Shown: positions 7,837 to 16,777, counted from the first letter of the stretch. The stretch is DNA of 63,473 nt from Rhodospirillales bacterium (GCA_009377525.1 WHTW01000024.1:1-63473), one strand, 5' to 3'. A program made the numbers and translations. Notes: generated from the sequence alone by a model not told the origin.

Positions 7837-8214
7837 ATGTTGTTCACCATTGGAGACTACCTCGCCGGAATGCTGATCAGTGTGGCGACAGCTCTCGTCG
7901 TACGTGCTCTTGTCTGGCCGGGAATGGATATGGTGATCGCCATGCTGATCGGCATGGCGGTGGGCATGGTTCTTCATTTCGTGCTTGGGCTCGTCCTGTC
8001 AGCACTTCTCGGCATGTTCGAGACGATGATGCCGGGTTCGCTGATCGGGATGTACGGCGGCATGCTGTTTGGCATGCGCGATTCGATGGCGGCAGGGTCG
8101 GCTACGCTAGGCGCCACCGCGCTGGTCGGTGCCGTGTTCGGCGCAATCGTTGTGCTGGGCGTGAAGATCTATGATCGGACGCTCCGCGGCCCCGTTGTTG
8201 ATGCCGCCGGCTAG
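7837..8214 (+). CDS. Small Gly/Met-rich membrane protein
   Basis: A 125-residue protein starting MLFTIGDYLAGMLISVATAL. It has three or four hydrophobic segments full of Gly, Ala and Met (MLIGMAVGMVLHFVLG; MYGGMLFGM) and a last helix ending VVLGVKIYDR. No known family is recognised. The repeated GxxxG/GM pattern suggests tightly packed helices. ATG 7837 is preferred over 7786 because GAAGGAATTGG precedes it. It ends 13 bp before a methyltransferase gene with which it is probably co-transcribed. Confidence 0.65.
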   Translation: MLFTIGDYLAGMLISVATALVVRALVWPGMDMVIAMLIGMAVGMVLHFVLGLVLSALLGMFETMMPGSLIGMYGGMLFGMRDSMAAGSATLGATALVGAVFGAIVVLGVKIYDRTLRGPVVDAAG

Positions 8215-8227
8215 ACGGAGAACTGCC

Positions 8228-8833
8228 ATGGACACAGCAACGCAACGCAAATGGGACAAGGCCAGTCGCACGCTCGATCTCTTCGCGTTCGCCGAAGATC
8301 GTCGACTCGGACCACACAAGCGGAGGCTTTTCAGCAAGATGAGCGGGGCGACGCTCATGGTGGCAGCCGGCACGGGCAATGACTTCAAATTCTTTCCGCC
8401 AAGCATGAATGTCGTCGCCATCGATATCAGCCCGAAAATGCTCGAACGGGCCGCGCTGAAGGCGGCGACGTACACCGGCTCGATCGAATTGCGCGAGATG
8501 GACGTCTGCGCGCTCGAATTCGCGGGCGCTACTTTCGACACGGTCGTGACAGCTTGTACATTCTGCTCAGTCCCAAAGCCGATCGTTGGCCTGCGCGAGC
8601 TTCGTCGAGTCTTGAAGCCCAATGGACAGATTCTCATGTTTGAGCATGTCCGCAGCGCGATCGGACCGCTGGGAATTCTCATGGATCTCATGACGCCTCT
8701 CGTCAGCCGCTTCGGCCCCGACCTCAACCGCGATACCGTCGGCAACGTTCAGAAAGCCGGATTTAGATTGCGCCGGGTGGAGAATGTCTACCTCGACGTC
8801 GTGAAGATCATCGAAGCCGTGAAGGAGGCATAG
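8228..8833 (+). CDS. Class I SAM-dependent methyltransferase
   Basis: A 201-residue protein with the Rossmann methyltransferase pattern. Motif I is degenerate (LMVAAGTGNDFKFF), followed by VVAIDISPKML, MDVCALEF, FDTVVTACTFCSV, and a late LRRVLKPNGQILMFEHVR like UbiE/PmtA relatives. The substrate is unknown; quinones, phospholipids or metals such as arsenic are possible, but the conserved Cys set of ArsM is missing. The start at ATG 8228 follows AGACGGAG. A second methyltransferase of the same general type is at 20636, also inside the metal region. Confidence 0.82.
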   Translation: MDTATQRKWDKASRTLDLFAFAEDRRLGPHKRRLFSKMSGATLMVAAGTGNDFKFFPPSMNVVAIDISPKMLERAALKAATYTGSIELREMDVCALEFAGATFDTVVTACTFCSVPKPIVGLRELRRVLKPNGQILMFEHVRSAIGPLGILMDLMTPLVSRFGPDLNRDTVGNVQKAGFRLRRVENVYLDVVKIIEAVKEA

Positions 8834-8871
8834 CGCTTGGCACGAAGAGGCAACCGAAGCACAATGACTTC

Positions 8872-9198
8872 ATGAAGCGTTGGCGCTTTCTCTTCGCGCT
8901 GCTGAGCTGCTTCGCCGTTTTGGTGGCGGGCGTGCCAATTGTTGGGACCGGCGCGTCGGCGGATCCGGCAACATCCGAGTGCAAGGCGGTTTCCGGCGGC
9001 GCAGGTTGCCTGACATGCGGAACGTCCTGCACCTGGGCGCGCGCGGGATGCAGCGCAACGTGCGTCAGCTCAGGCGCAACACTTCCTATTCGCGGTCTGG
9101 AGCTGGAGGCGGCGGCTGCGAGCAGGGCCGACCAGGCTTGGTCATCGATCCTTCGGGGACTTTCGCCGCGGCCCGATCCCTTCCCACCACGCGCCTGA
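8872..9198 (+). CDS. Small secreted Cys-rich protein (copy 2)
   Basis: A 108-residue protein with signal peptide (MKRWRFLFALLSCFAVLVAG), a Cys-rich core with six or seven Cys (CLTCGTSC, then CSATC) and a tail ending RPDPFPPRA. The start MKRWRFL closely resembles MKRLRAL of the copy at 26018. As in the other copies, no enzyme domain is seen; metal binding in the periplasm is the most likely role. It lies just upstream of an extra PBP2 gene, whereas the other copies precede copper genes. Confidence 0.68.
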   Translation: MKRWRFLFALLSCFAVLVAGVPIVGTGASADPATSECKAVSGGAGCLTCGTSCTWARAGCSATCVSSGATLPIRGLELEAAAASRADQAWSSILRGLSPRPDPFPPRA

Positions 9199-9292
9199 TT
9201 TCGAGATAGCCGGCACCTCGCGGTGCTGCTCTGCCGTCTCCACCGCATTTGCGATGGAGTGCTGTGTGCTCGTCAATTTCAAGGCGCCATCC

Positions 9293-11296
9293 ATGGCACG
9301 CCGAGAAGATCACTATCCCCGATTCAGACGTCGAACACTGCTCCTGGGCGGACTGCAAGCGGGTCTGCTCGGCCTGCTCGGTGGCAGGCTCCACCAGCTG
9401 CAATCGGTGGAGACGGACAAATACAGGGTGCTGGCGGAAGGCAACCGGCTCCGCACCAGGCTGCTCATGCCGACACGCGGCCTCATTTTCGATCGAACGG
9501 GCCGAGTGCTGGCGGCAAACCGCAGCAATTTCCGCCTGCTCATGACGGCTGAAAAGCCGCGCGCATCGGCGGGAGCCAAACTCGTCGAGATGGTGCTTGA
9601 CCGTCTCGGCCGACTCGTCACCATCAGCGAACGCGACCGCCGGCATCTCATGGAACAGATTCGGCAACCCCGCGGGTTCGTCCCCCTAGAAGTGCGCGAG
9701 AACCTGACTTGGGACGAAATGGCGCGGATCGAGTTCAACGTGCCCGATCTGCCCGGCGTTTCGATCGGACTTGGCCAGACGCGCGAATATTTCAACGCCG
9801 ATCTCACGAGCCACATCGTCGGCTATACCGGCCGGGTTTCAGCCGAGGACCTGGCAAGTAGCGACGAAGAAGCCGTGCTGGAGCTTCCGGACCTGCGCAT
9901 CGGCAAGAGAGGCATCGAGAAGAGTGCCGATAGAGCACTGCGTGGCAAACCCGGAGTCGTCCAGGTGGAAGTCAATGCCGTCGGCCGAGTGATGCGTCAG
10001 CTGAATCGTGCCGAGGGTGATTCCGGCGCTGACGTGGTGCTGACGATCGATGTCGAGTTGCAACAGTTCGTGGCCGATCGACTCGGCGATCAGAGCGCGG
10101 CGGCAGTGGTGATGGACGTGATCACCGGCGACGTTCTGGCCATGGTTTCGGTTCCGGGCTTTGACAGCAATGTGTTTGCCCGTGGCATTACTCAGGCGGA
10201 ATGGCAACGGTTGCTGAATGATCCGAGGAAGCCGCTGGTCAACAAAGCGGCGCAAGGCGTCTACCCGCCCGGTTCGACCTATAAGATCGTGACCGCGTTG
10301 GCTGCGCTTGAGAGCCGCGCGCTAACCTTGTCCGATCGTATCTTCTGCGGCGGCTCGATCGACCTTCCGGGCTGGGACCAGAAGAAATATTGCTGGATCT
10401 GTCCCTCCGGTCACGGCTGGCTCAATGTCACCGAGGCCTTGCAGCACTCCTGTGACGTCTTCTTCTACGAAGCGGCAAAGCGCGCCGGTGTCGACCAGAT
10501 CGTCCAAGCCGCGAGGAAGCTGGGCTTCGGCAAGCGCACGGATATTGGGTTGGCCGAAGAATCACCTGGCCTGCTGCCGACGCCCGGCTGGACGCTGGAA
10601 CGCACGGGCAGGCCCTGGACGATCGGCAACACCTACAATCTCGGCATCGGTCAGGGAGACATGCTGGCGACGCCGCTGCAGATCGCAGTCATGACGGCGC
10701 GCGTCGCCAATGGGGGCTATGGAGTGAGGCCGCGCCTGATTGCAGCCACTGTCAACGCGCGCAGGCCGATCGGATTACGGCCGTTGAGATCGGCGCCAGA
10801 GGCGCCAGGCTTGTCCTTCCGTGCAGAAAATCTGAATGCGATCCGGAACGGCATGGACCTGGTGGTCAACAGCCCGAGCGGCACGGCGTTCGCCTCGCGC
10901 ATCATGGAACGAGACAAGGCGATGGCCGGGAAAACCGGTACATCGCAGGTCAAGCGGATGACCGACGCCGAGCGAGACCGCAAGATCTCCCAGGAGCAGT
11001 TGCCGTGGCACTTGCGCCACCATGCCCTGTTCTGTGCCTACGCGCCGGTCGGCAATCCGCGCTACGCCTGTGCTGTGGTCGTGGAGCATGGGATAGGCGG
11101 CTCGCGCACCGCCGCGCCTGTCGCTCGCGATATCCTGCTTCAAGTGCAGAAGATCGATCCCTCTCGCCGCACCGTCCGGCCAAGCAGCCTGACGAAGACG
11201 GTGTTCGACTCGACGGCAGAAACACCCGCAACGGCTGGTAGGGGTGATCGTTTGACTACCGAACGCTGGCAGCGGCGTAAGATCACAGGCCCGTGA
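9293..11296 (+). CDS. mrdA: Accessory penicillin-binding protein 2 (DD-transpeptidase)
   Basis: A 667-residue protein from ATG 9293 with N-terminal anchor (RRRTLLLGGLQAGLLGLLGG), PBP dimerisation domain (about 60-230) and transpeptidase domain. Catalytic motifs are PPGSTYKIVTAL (SxxK, usually STFK in PBP2), SCDVFF in place of the SxN motif, and GKTGTSQV (KTG). PBP2 cross-links peptidoglycan during cell elongation, normally with RodA. No rodA or mreBCD is adjacent, so this appears to be an extra copy in a metal-resistance region. An upstream start at 9254 is possible but adds no family sequence. Confidence 0.88.
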   Translation: MARREDHYPRFRRRTLLLGGLQAGLLGLLGGRLHQLQSVETDKYRVLAEGNRLRTRLLMPTRGLIFDRTGRVLAANRSNFRLLMTAEKPRASAGAKLVEMVLDRLGRLVTISERDRRHLMEQIRQPRGFVPLEVRENLTWDEMARIEFNVPDLPGVSIGLGQTREYFNADLTSHIVGYTGRVSAEDLASSDEEAVLELPDLRIGKRGIEKSADRALRGKPGVVQVEVNAVGRVMRQLNRAEGDSGADVVLTIDVELQQFVADRLGDQSAAAVVMDVITGDVLAMVSVPGFDSNVFARGITQAEWQRLLNDPRKPLVNKAAQGVYPPGSTYKIVTALAALESRALTLSDRIFCGGSIDLPGWDQKKYCWICPSGHGWLNVTEALQHSCDVFFYEAAKRAGVDQIVQAARKLGFGKRTDIGLAEESPGLLPTPGWTLERTGRPWTIGNTYNLGIGQGDMLATPLQIAVMTARVANGGYGVRPRLIAATVNARRPIGLRPLRSAPEAPGLSFRAENLNAIRNGMDLVVNSPSGTAFASRIMERDKAMAGKTGTSQVKRMTDAERDRKISQEQLPWHLRHHALFCAYAPVGNPRYACAVVVEHGIGGSRTAAPVARDILLQVQKIDPSRRTVRPSSLTKTVFDSTAETPATAGRGDRLTTERWQRRKITGP

Positions 11297-11330
11297 TGCG
11301 ATACGGCTTGCAGTCTGGAAATAAATCCCC

Positions 11331-11705
11331 ATGCTGTCACACATGACTCGCTCCTGGCTGCGGCGGACACTCACCTCGATTCTGGGGCTGGTGTTTGCTG
11401 GGAGCATGAGCCTTTCGACTTTCCAGACAACGGAAATGGCGGCCAAGGTGACCATGGCGTCCGCCATGGGCGTTGCCGGCAGCGACAGCGAATGCCCTGA
11501 CTGCAACCACGGTGGTGGCGACATGAAGGCGATGGACTGTCGCCTCGCTGTCTGCGGAGGTCCAGGCGTTGCAACGCTGGCGCCGGCGCTTGTCGTGGTC
11601 GTCCGAACCGACGGGCTCGACGTGCCGGTTCGGGCGCTGCCGTCGCTCGTCGGCTGGGCGCACGCGCCCGATCCCTACCCACCCAGACTCCGCACTCTCG
11701 GTTAA
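11331..11705 (+). CDS. Small secreted Cys-rich protein (copy 3)
   Basis: A 124-residue protein with N-terminal hydrophobic signal (about 12-28), a short metal-site-like core (CPDCNHGGGDMKAMDCRLAVC) and a tail ending APDPYPPRLRTLG. Four Cys, one His and several Met in the core suit soft-metal binding. It shares the order signal, Cys core, DPxPPR-type tail with the copies at 4590, 8872 and 26018. It is the first gene of the long copper/thiol-redox run that continues to 19342. Confidence 0.68.
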   Translation: MLSHMTRSWLRRTLTSILGLVFAGSMSLSTFQTTEMAAKVTMASAMGVAGSDSECPDCNHGGGDMKAMDCRLAVCGGPGVATLAPALVVVVRTDGLDVPVRALPSLVGWAHAPDPYPPRLRTLG

Positions 11706-11850
11706 CGCGACCCTGGTCGCCGTCCGCGGCTGACCAGGCGGCGGTGCACCCACGTGCACGAGGGCGGCTGTTCCAACCCGAGGCAGGTTGACCGTCATCC
11801 GGCGACGCGGGCGCACCGCCATTCCATGGTGGTTGCGGAGGGATCGAGCT

Positions 11851-13281
11851 ATGGGTACCGATCATGTCGGATTGTTGAAGCGACGGGCATTGCTCTCGGC
11901 GAGCGCCGGGGCGGCCATGCTGGGTCTCGTTCGCCCAAGCCCATTGCAAGCGAGCCCAAGCCATCGAATCGTCGTAGCCCCTGGGCAAGCGCCGCTGACC
12001 GGCCCGCGCCGGCGGGCGACCGATGTCTGGGCGTATGGCGGCAGCGTGCCGGGACCGACGCTGCGCGTTCGCCAGGGTGAGCCGGTTTCGATCGTCGTCG
12101 AAAACAAGCTCGATCAAGACACCACGATTCACTGGCACGGCATCCGGCTGCCCATCGCCATGGACGGCGTACCCGGCATCTCTCAGCCGCCCATCCCTCC
12201 CGGGGGAAGCTTCGTCTACGAATTCACGCCACCCGACGCCGGCACTTTCTGGTATCACCCGCACGCAAATACGCTGCAGCAGCTCGGCCGCGGGTTAGCC
12301 GGCGCATTGATTGTCGAAGAACGCTCGCCCGTGCCGGTGGACCGCGAGCTGCTGTGGACGATCATGGACTGGCGGCTGAGGCCCGACGGGCAGATCGCCG
12401 GCGGCTTCGGCAACCGGATGGAAGCGGCCATGTCCGGCCGCATCGGCAACACCGTAACCATCAACGGCGTCGTGCCGACCGACGAGCCCGTGCGCGCCGG
12501 CGAACGCGTTCGCATCCGGCTCATCAATGCCGCGCTCGCCCGCATCATGGCGCTTCGTTTCGAGGGACATCGCCCCGTCGTCGTGGCGATCGACGGCCAG
12601 CCCTGCGATCCGCATGAGCCGAAAGACGGCCGCCTGCTGCTCGGGCCGGCGATGCGGATCGACATCGTGCTCGACATGCAGGGCCAAGCCGGCCGGCGCT
12701 ACGGCGTGATCGACGATTACGACGAGGATCTCGAATATTCGTTGGTCCAGCTCGCCTACGACACCGCGCCACCGCTACGCTCGCATCCTCTCGATGCGCC
12801 GGTCCGCCTGCCGCGTAATCCCGTGCCGGAGCCGGATCTGGCCTCGGCCGAACGCCGCGAACTCGTGCTGCAGGGCGGCATGATGGGCGGCGGCGGGATG
12901 ATGGGCATGGGCGGCATGGAAATGGGCCGCGCCGCATGGGCCATCAATGGCATGTCGATGACCGGCGACGGCCATGCCGGCATGGACCCGCTGGCGACGT
13001 TCGAGCTGGGGCGCAGCTACGTGCTCGGCCTGCGCAACGACACCGCATGGTCGCACCCGGTGCATCTGCACGGCCACAGCTTCCGCGTGCTCAGCCGCAA
13101 TGGCGCGCCCGTTCCATTCAACCAATGGGCCGACACCGTGTTTGTCGAGCCCAAGGAAACCGTCGACGTGGCGTTCGTCGCCGACAACCCCGGCGACTGG
13201 ATGGTGCATTGCCACGTCACCGACCACCAGACGGCCGGCCTGATGGCCGTGCTCCGCGTCGGCAAGCCGGGGAAGGGATGA
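11851..13281 (+). CDS. Multicopper oxidase, CueO/CopA type
   Basis: A 476-residue protein whose leader KRRALLSASAGAAMLGL looks Tat-like. Copper motifs appear in order: HWHGIRLP near residue 93, WYHPHANT near 134, HPVHLHGHSF near 405 and HCHVTDHQTAGLM near 455, so both the type 1 and the trinuclear sites are present. A Met-rich loop near residues 345-375 (MMGGGGMMGMGGMEM) is the kind that binds substrate Cu(I) in CueO. The start at 11851 has GGAGGGAT before it. The gene overlaps the cytochrome c gene, suggesting that the oxidase and cytochrome work together (inference). Confidence 0.93.
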   Translation: MGTDHVGLLKRRALLSASAGAAMLGLVRPSPLQASPSHRIVVAPGQAPLTGPRRRATDVWAYGGSVPGPTLRVRQGEPVSIVVENKLDQDTTIHWHGIRLPIAMDGVPGISQPPIPPGGSFVYEFTPPDAGTFWYHPHANTLQQLGRGLAGALIVEERSPVPVDRELLWTIMDWRLRPDGQIAGGFGNRMEAAMSGRIGNTVTINGVVPTDEPVRAGERVRIRLINAALARIMALRFEGHRPVVVAIDGQPCDPHEPKDGRLLLGPAMRIDIVLDMQGQAGRRYGVIDDYDEDLEYSLVQLAYDTAPPLRSHPLDAPVRLPRNPVPEPDLASAERRELVLQGGMMGGGGMMGMGGMEMGRAAWAINGMSMTGDGHAGMDPLATFELGRSYVLGLRNDTAWSHPVHLHGHSFRVLSRNGAPVPFNQWADTVFVEPKETVDVAFVADNPGDWMVHCHVTDHQTAGLMAVLRVGKPGKG

Positions 13282-14015
13282 TGAAAGGAACCCGGATGCG
13301 ACTGGTCTCGGCCTCCCTTGTCGGCCTCCTTGCTGCCACGAGCACGGCCCACGCCGCCGACGGCGACGCCAAGCGCGGCGCGCAGCTCTACCGCGCTTGC
13401 GTCGCTTGCCATTCGCTCGAACCGGGCGTCCACCTGAGCGGACCGAGCCTGACGGGGCTCTGGGACAAGCCGGCCGGGAAGATCGCCGGCTTCGTGCGCT
13501 ACTCGAAGGGGCTGAAATCGGCCGATTTCGCCTGGAATGCCGAGACGCTCTTCGCGTGGGTCGCCGATCCGCAGGTCATGGTGCCGGGCACCTACATGAC
13601 CTTCCGCGGCATTGAGGAGGATCAGCAGCGCGCCGACATCGTCGCCTTCCTGAAGCTCGCCATGGCGCCGGGTGGCGACCAGCGCGTCGTCGAGCAGGGC
13701 CTCTTGCCGGCCGCCTTTGTTCGCGGGCCACGACCCCAGCCGCTCGCCTCGGCGCCTGACAAGGCACGCGTCACAGCGATCCGCCATTGCGGCGACAGCT
13801 ATTTCATCACCACGGCCGACGGCGCCACCACGCCGTTCTGGGAGATGAACGTGCGGCTGAAGCTCGATACGCGCGGCACCGGACCGGCGCCGGACAAGCC
13901 GGTCATCGCCGGCGCCGGCATGCAGGGCGACCGCGTCTCGGTGATCTTCTCCGGCGTCGAGGAGATCAAGCGCTTCGTCGAGGAGAAATGCTCAACAGTC
14001 CCCGGCAGCCCATAG
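13278..14015 (+). CDS. Periplasmic c-type cytochrome
   Basis: A 245-residue protein with signal peptide (ending STAHA) and one haem-binding CVACH in LYRACVACHSLEPG, followed by the class I cytochrome fold with a distal Met (YMTFRG). The C-terminal half (from about 130) is an extra domain with two Cys (RHCGDSYF, EEKCSTV) and no known match. It starts within the oxidase stop codon (ATGATGA), so translation is coupled. ATG 13296, with AAAGGA upstream, is an equally good start. It may carry electrons to or from the oxidase. Confidence 0.85.
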   Translation: MMKGTRMRLVSASLVGLLAATSTAHAADGDAKRGAQLYRACVACHSLEPGVHLSGPSLTGLWDKPAGKIAGFVRYSKGLKSADFAWNAETLFAWVADPQVMVPGTYMTFRGIEEDQQRADIVAFLKLAMAPGGDQRVVEQGLLPAAFVRGPRPQPLASAPDKARVTAIRHCGDSYFITTADGATTPFWEMNVRLKLDTRGTGPAPDKPVIAGAGMQGDRVSVIFSGVEEIKRFVEEKCSTVPGSP

Positions 14016-14030
14016 AAAGGAAACCAGTCC

Positions 14031-14495
14031 ATGCGTCGTGCTCCTTTTCTTCTCGGTCTCGCCGCCCTCCTGACGACCGGCGCCGTCGCGACAGTCGCGA
14101 CAGTCGCGACATATGCTCCGGAAGCGCGCAAGGCGACCTTGTACAAGAATCCGCAATGCAGCTGCTGCGAAGGCTACGCCGACTATCTGCGCGGCAACGG
14201 CTTCGACGTCACCGTAAAGCCGACCCACGACCTCGCAACGATCAGCACGAACGCGGGCGTCCCCGAACGGCTTCAAGGTTGCCACTCGATGTTCATCGAC
14301 GGCTACGTGATCGATGGCCATGTGCCGGTCGACATCGTGCGCCGGCTGCTGTCGGAGCGGCCGAAGATCGCGGGCATCACGCTGCCCGGCATGCCGGCCG
14401 GCTCGCCCGGCATGGTGGGCGCGAAGACCGCACCGTTCGTCGTCTACGCCCTGCCCAAGGACGGCGGCGCGCCAACCGTCTACGCGAAGGAATGA
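14031..14495 (+). CDS. DUF411 metal-binding protein
   Basis: A 154-residue secreted protein with signal/anchor (about 1-28) followed by the DUF411 signature YKNPQCSCCEGYADYLR with the CxCC metal site, then GCHSMFIDGYVIDGHVP and a glycine-rich AGITLPGMPAGSPGM. DUF411 proteins occur in copper and silver resistance loci and probably bind Cu(I). A 9-bp unit (ACAGTCGCG) is repeated three times near 14089-14112, giving an ATV-ATV-AT stretch in the signal region; this run could vary in length by slippage. Confidence 0.88.
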   Translation: MRRAPFLLGLAALLTTGAVATVATVATYAPEARKATLYKNPQCSCCEGYADYLRGNGFDVTVKPTHDLATISTNAGVPERLQGCHSMFIDGYVIDGHVPVDIVRRLLSERPKIAGITLPGMPAGSPGMVGAKTAPFVVYALPKDGGAPTVYAKE

Positions 14496-14498
14496 TCA

Positions 14499-15101
14499 AT
14501 GGTGGCCCATATTGAACCGGCATCCGAAGCGACATCTGGCATCGCCTGGCGACGTCAACTCCTCTACGCCGCGCCGGCTGCCGGCGTCGTCGGACTGGCA
14601 GCCGTGCTTGGATTGGGGCTGACGCGCGACCCGAGGCTACTGCCGTCGACCCTGATCGGGCGGCCGGTGCCCGACTTCAGCCTGCCGCCGGTGCAGGGTC
14701 GCACGCTCGGCCTGTCCAGCGCCGATCTGCGGAGCGAGGTCTCGCTGGTCAATTTCTTCGCCTCCTGGTGCGTGGCCTGCCGCGCCGAGCATCCGCTTTT
14801 CATGGCCATGGCGAAGTCGGGAGCAGTGACCGTCCACGGCATCAACTACAAGGACGCGCCGGCCGACGCAGCGCGCTGGCTCGACACGCTGGGCGATCCT
14901 TACGCGCGTACCGGCGTCGACCGGGATGGTCGCGTCGGCATCGAATGGGGCCTGTACGGCGTGCCCGAGACCTATGTCGTGAGCGCCGACGGGCGCGTCA
15001 TGCACAAGCATGCCGGTCCTCTCACCGAGCAGATCCGCGACACGACGATCATGCCGCTGATCGAGCGTCTGCGAAAAGGCGCTGATCGAGGATCGCGATG
15101 A
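14499..15101 (+). CDS. CcmG/DsbE-like thiol:disulfide interchange protein
   Basis: A 200-residue protein with one N-terminal membrane anchor (about 20-42) and a periplasmic thioredoxin domain with active site FASWCVACRAEHP and the cis-Pro segment YGVPETYVV. CcmG proteins reduce apocytochrome c before haem attachment. No other ccm genes are here, so this copy may serve the local cytochrome c or reduce Cys-rich copper proteins. It overlaps the following tlpA-like gene by 4 bp (ATGA), showing tight co-expression. Confidence 0.88.
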   Translation: MVAHIEPASEATSGIAWRRQLLYAAPAAGVVGLAAVLGLGLTRDPRLLPSTLIGRPVPDFSLPPVQGRTLGLSSADLRSEVSLVNFFASWCVACRAEHPLFMAMAKSGAVTVHGINYKDAPADAARWLDTLGDPYARTGVDRDGRVGIEWGLYGVPETYVVSADGRVMHKHAGPLTEQIRDTTIMPLIERLRKGADRGSR

Positions 15102-15628
15102 GGAGCTGGTTCCTCCTGCTGGTGATGCTGGCCACGCTGCCAGCGGCTGCAGCTGCGGCGGAGCCGAACTTCGCCATCAACGATCCGCCAAAGGCGCTGC
15201 CCGATGTCCGATTCGTGGACGGCGACGGCCGCGACCGTGCTCTCGCAGATTTCAGCGGCAAGGTCGTGCTGCTCAATGTCTGGGCGACATGGTGCGTACC
15301 TTGCCGCAAGGAGATGCCGACTCTCGACCGGCTGCAGCGCACGCTCGGCGGCAAGGATTTCCAGGTCGTCGCCCTGTCGATCGACCGTCAGGGGCTGCCC
15401 GTCGTGCGCAAGTTCTACAGGGATATCAATATCAAACACCTCGGCATGTACGTCGACAGCAGCGGAAAGGCGGCGCGCGAACTGGGCGCTGTCGGCCTGC
15501 CGACCACCCTGTTGGTCGATCGCGCGGGCCGCGAGATCGGCCGGCTCGTCGGCCCCGCCGAATGGGACGCGCCGGACATGATCGCCTTTATCCGCCAGCG
15601 CATCGACCAGCAGTTCGACAGACCGTGA
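15098..15628 (+). CDS. TlpA-like periplasmic thioredoxin
   Basis: A 176-residue protein with cleavable signal (MRSWFLLLVMLATLPAAAAA) and thioredoxin fold with WATWCVPCRKEMP and cis-Pro VGLPTTLLVD. TlpA proteins reduce the copper sites of cytochrome oxidase subunits and SCO chaperones, which fits the SCO gene downstream at 17102. It is soluble, whereas its neighbour at 14499 is anchored, so the pair may have different partners. Confidence 0.88.
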   Translation: MRSWFLLLVMLATLPAAAAAAEPNFAINDPPKALPDVRFVDGDGRDRALADFSGKVVLLNVWATWCVPCRKEMPTLDRLQRTLGGKDFQVVALSIDRQGLPVVRKFYRDINIKHLGMYVDSSGKAARELGAVGLPTTLLVDRAGREIGRLVGPAEWDAPDMIAFIRQRIDQQFDRP

Positions 15629-15649
15629 CAGACCAACTGGAGGAAAATC

Positions 15650-16312
15650 ATGCCACTCAGGATCAACGACGAAGCACCGAACTTCACTGCTGAGACCACG
15701 CACGGCCCGGTCAGCTTCCACGACTGGATCGGCGATGGCTGGGCGATCCTGTTCTCGCATCCCAAGGACTTCACGCCGGTGTGCACCACCGAGCTGGGCT
15801 ATATGGCGGGCCTCAAGCAGGAGTTCGACAAGCGCAACTGCAAGATCATCGGGCTCAGCGTCGATCCCGTCGACGACCACAGCCGGTGGTCGAAGGATAT
15901 CGAGGAGACCCAGGGCCACGCCGTGAACTATCCGATGATCGGCGATCCCGAGCTGAAGGTCGCCAAGCTCTACGACATGCTGCCGGCCGACGCCGGCGCG
16001 ACGTCGCAGGGCCGGACGCCGGCCCAGAACGCCACCGTGCGCACGGTGTTCCTGATCGGCCCCGACAGGAAGATCAGGATGTCGCTGACCTATCCGATGA
16101 GCACCGGCCGCAACTTCGACGAGGTGCTGCGGGTGCTGGATTCGATCCAGCTGACGGCAAAGCACCAGGTCGCAACGCCGGTGAACTGGAAGCCGGGCGA
16201 GGACGTGATCATCGTCCCCACGGTTTCCGACGAGGACGCCAGGAAGAAGTTCCCCGGCGGCTGGAAGGCCCCCAAGCCGTACCTGCGTATCGTGCCGCAG
16301 CCGCGCGCGTGA
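15650..16312 (+). CDS. 1-Cys peroxiredoxin (Prx6 type)
   Basis: A 220-residue cytosolic protein (no signal) with the peroxidatic motif HPKDFTPVCTTELG near residue 46. The long C-terminal arm (VNWKPGEDVIIVPTVSDE) is typical of Prx6-class enzymes. It reduces hydrogen peroxide and organic hydroperoxides, which Cu(I) chemistry would generate. A GGAGGAAAATC ribosome site lies before ATG 15650. Its place inside a periplasmic copper run suggests protection against copper-driven peroxide stress. Confidence 0.93.
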   Translation: MPLRINDEAPNFTAETTHGPVSFHDWIGDGWAILFSHPKDFTPVCTTELGYMAGLKQEFDKRNCKIIGLSVDPVDDHSRWSKDIEETQGHAVNYPMIGDPELKVAKLYDMLPADAGATSQGRTPAQNATVRTVFLIGPDRKIRMSLTYPMSTGRNFDEVLRVLDSIQLTAKHQVATPVNWKPGEDVIIVPTVSDEDARKKFPGGWKAPKPYLRIVPQPRA

Positions 16313-16341
16313 CGCGGCGAATCTGGAAAGGAGTCTTGCCC

Positions 16342-16777
16342 ATGACCGAGTCGAATCCCACCCGGAATCCCGACACCTCGCTCGCGCGCGATCTGCTCGA
16401 CATCGCGCGCTACCACCTGCGCGGCTGGCGAGGCATCATCGTCCTGGCCAGCGTCGCCATCGTCGCCGGCCTGGCCTTCAACTGGAGCTGGCTGGTGGCG
16501 GCCGGCATCCTGCCGGTGCTGCTGACCCTGCGTGGCGATGTGCGCGCTGGGCCTCTGCATGCACCGCATTGGCGGACGTTCCTGTTCGACGGACACGTCC
16601 GCAACACCGACATCACGAGGCAGCGGGGTCGACGATACACCGATCCCGACGCGTGAAATCCCGCCCGTCACTTCGACCACAAGCGGCGCCAGCGATCCGC
16701 AAGCCGCTTTCGTCGAGGCGGCGATGGTGGGTGGGCAACCGAAACCTCAACATGAAAGGAGACTGACCGATGCGTAG
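16342..16777 (+). pseudogene. Small Cys-containing membrane protein, frameshifted
   Basis: From ATG 16342 the frame reads MTESNPTRNPDTSLARDLLDIARYH and a hydrophobic helix ending ILPVLLTL, then a Pro/His/Arg-rich tail without membrane character to 16656. In the next frame a natural continuation appears: VAMCALGLCMHRIGGRSC, running to a stop at 16777. Joining the two gives the helix-plus-CxxxxxC pattern of small membrane proteins in copper clusters. About eight bases seem to be lost near 16528-16533. The family is not identified with certainty, and the first frame alone could still be expressed. Confidence 0.55.
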
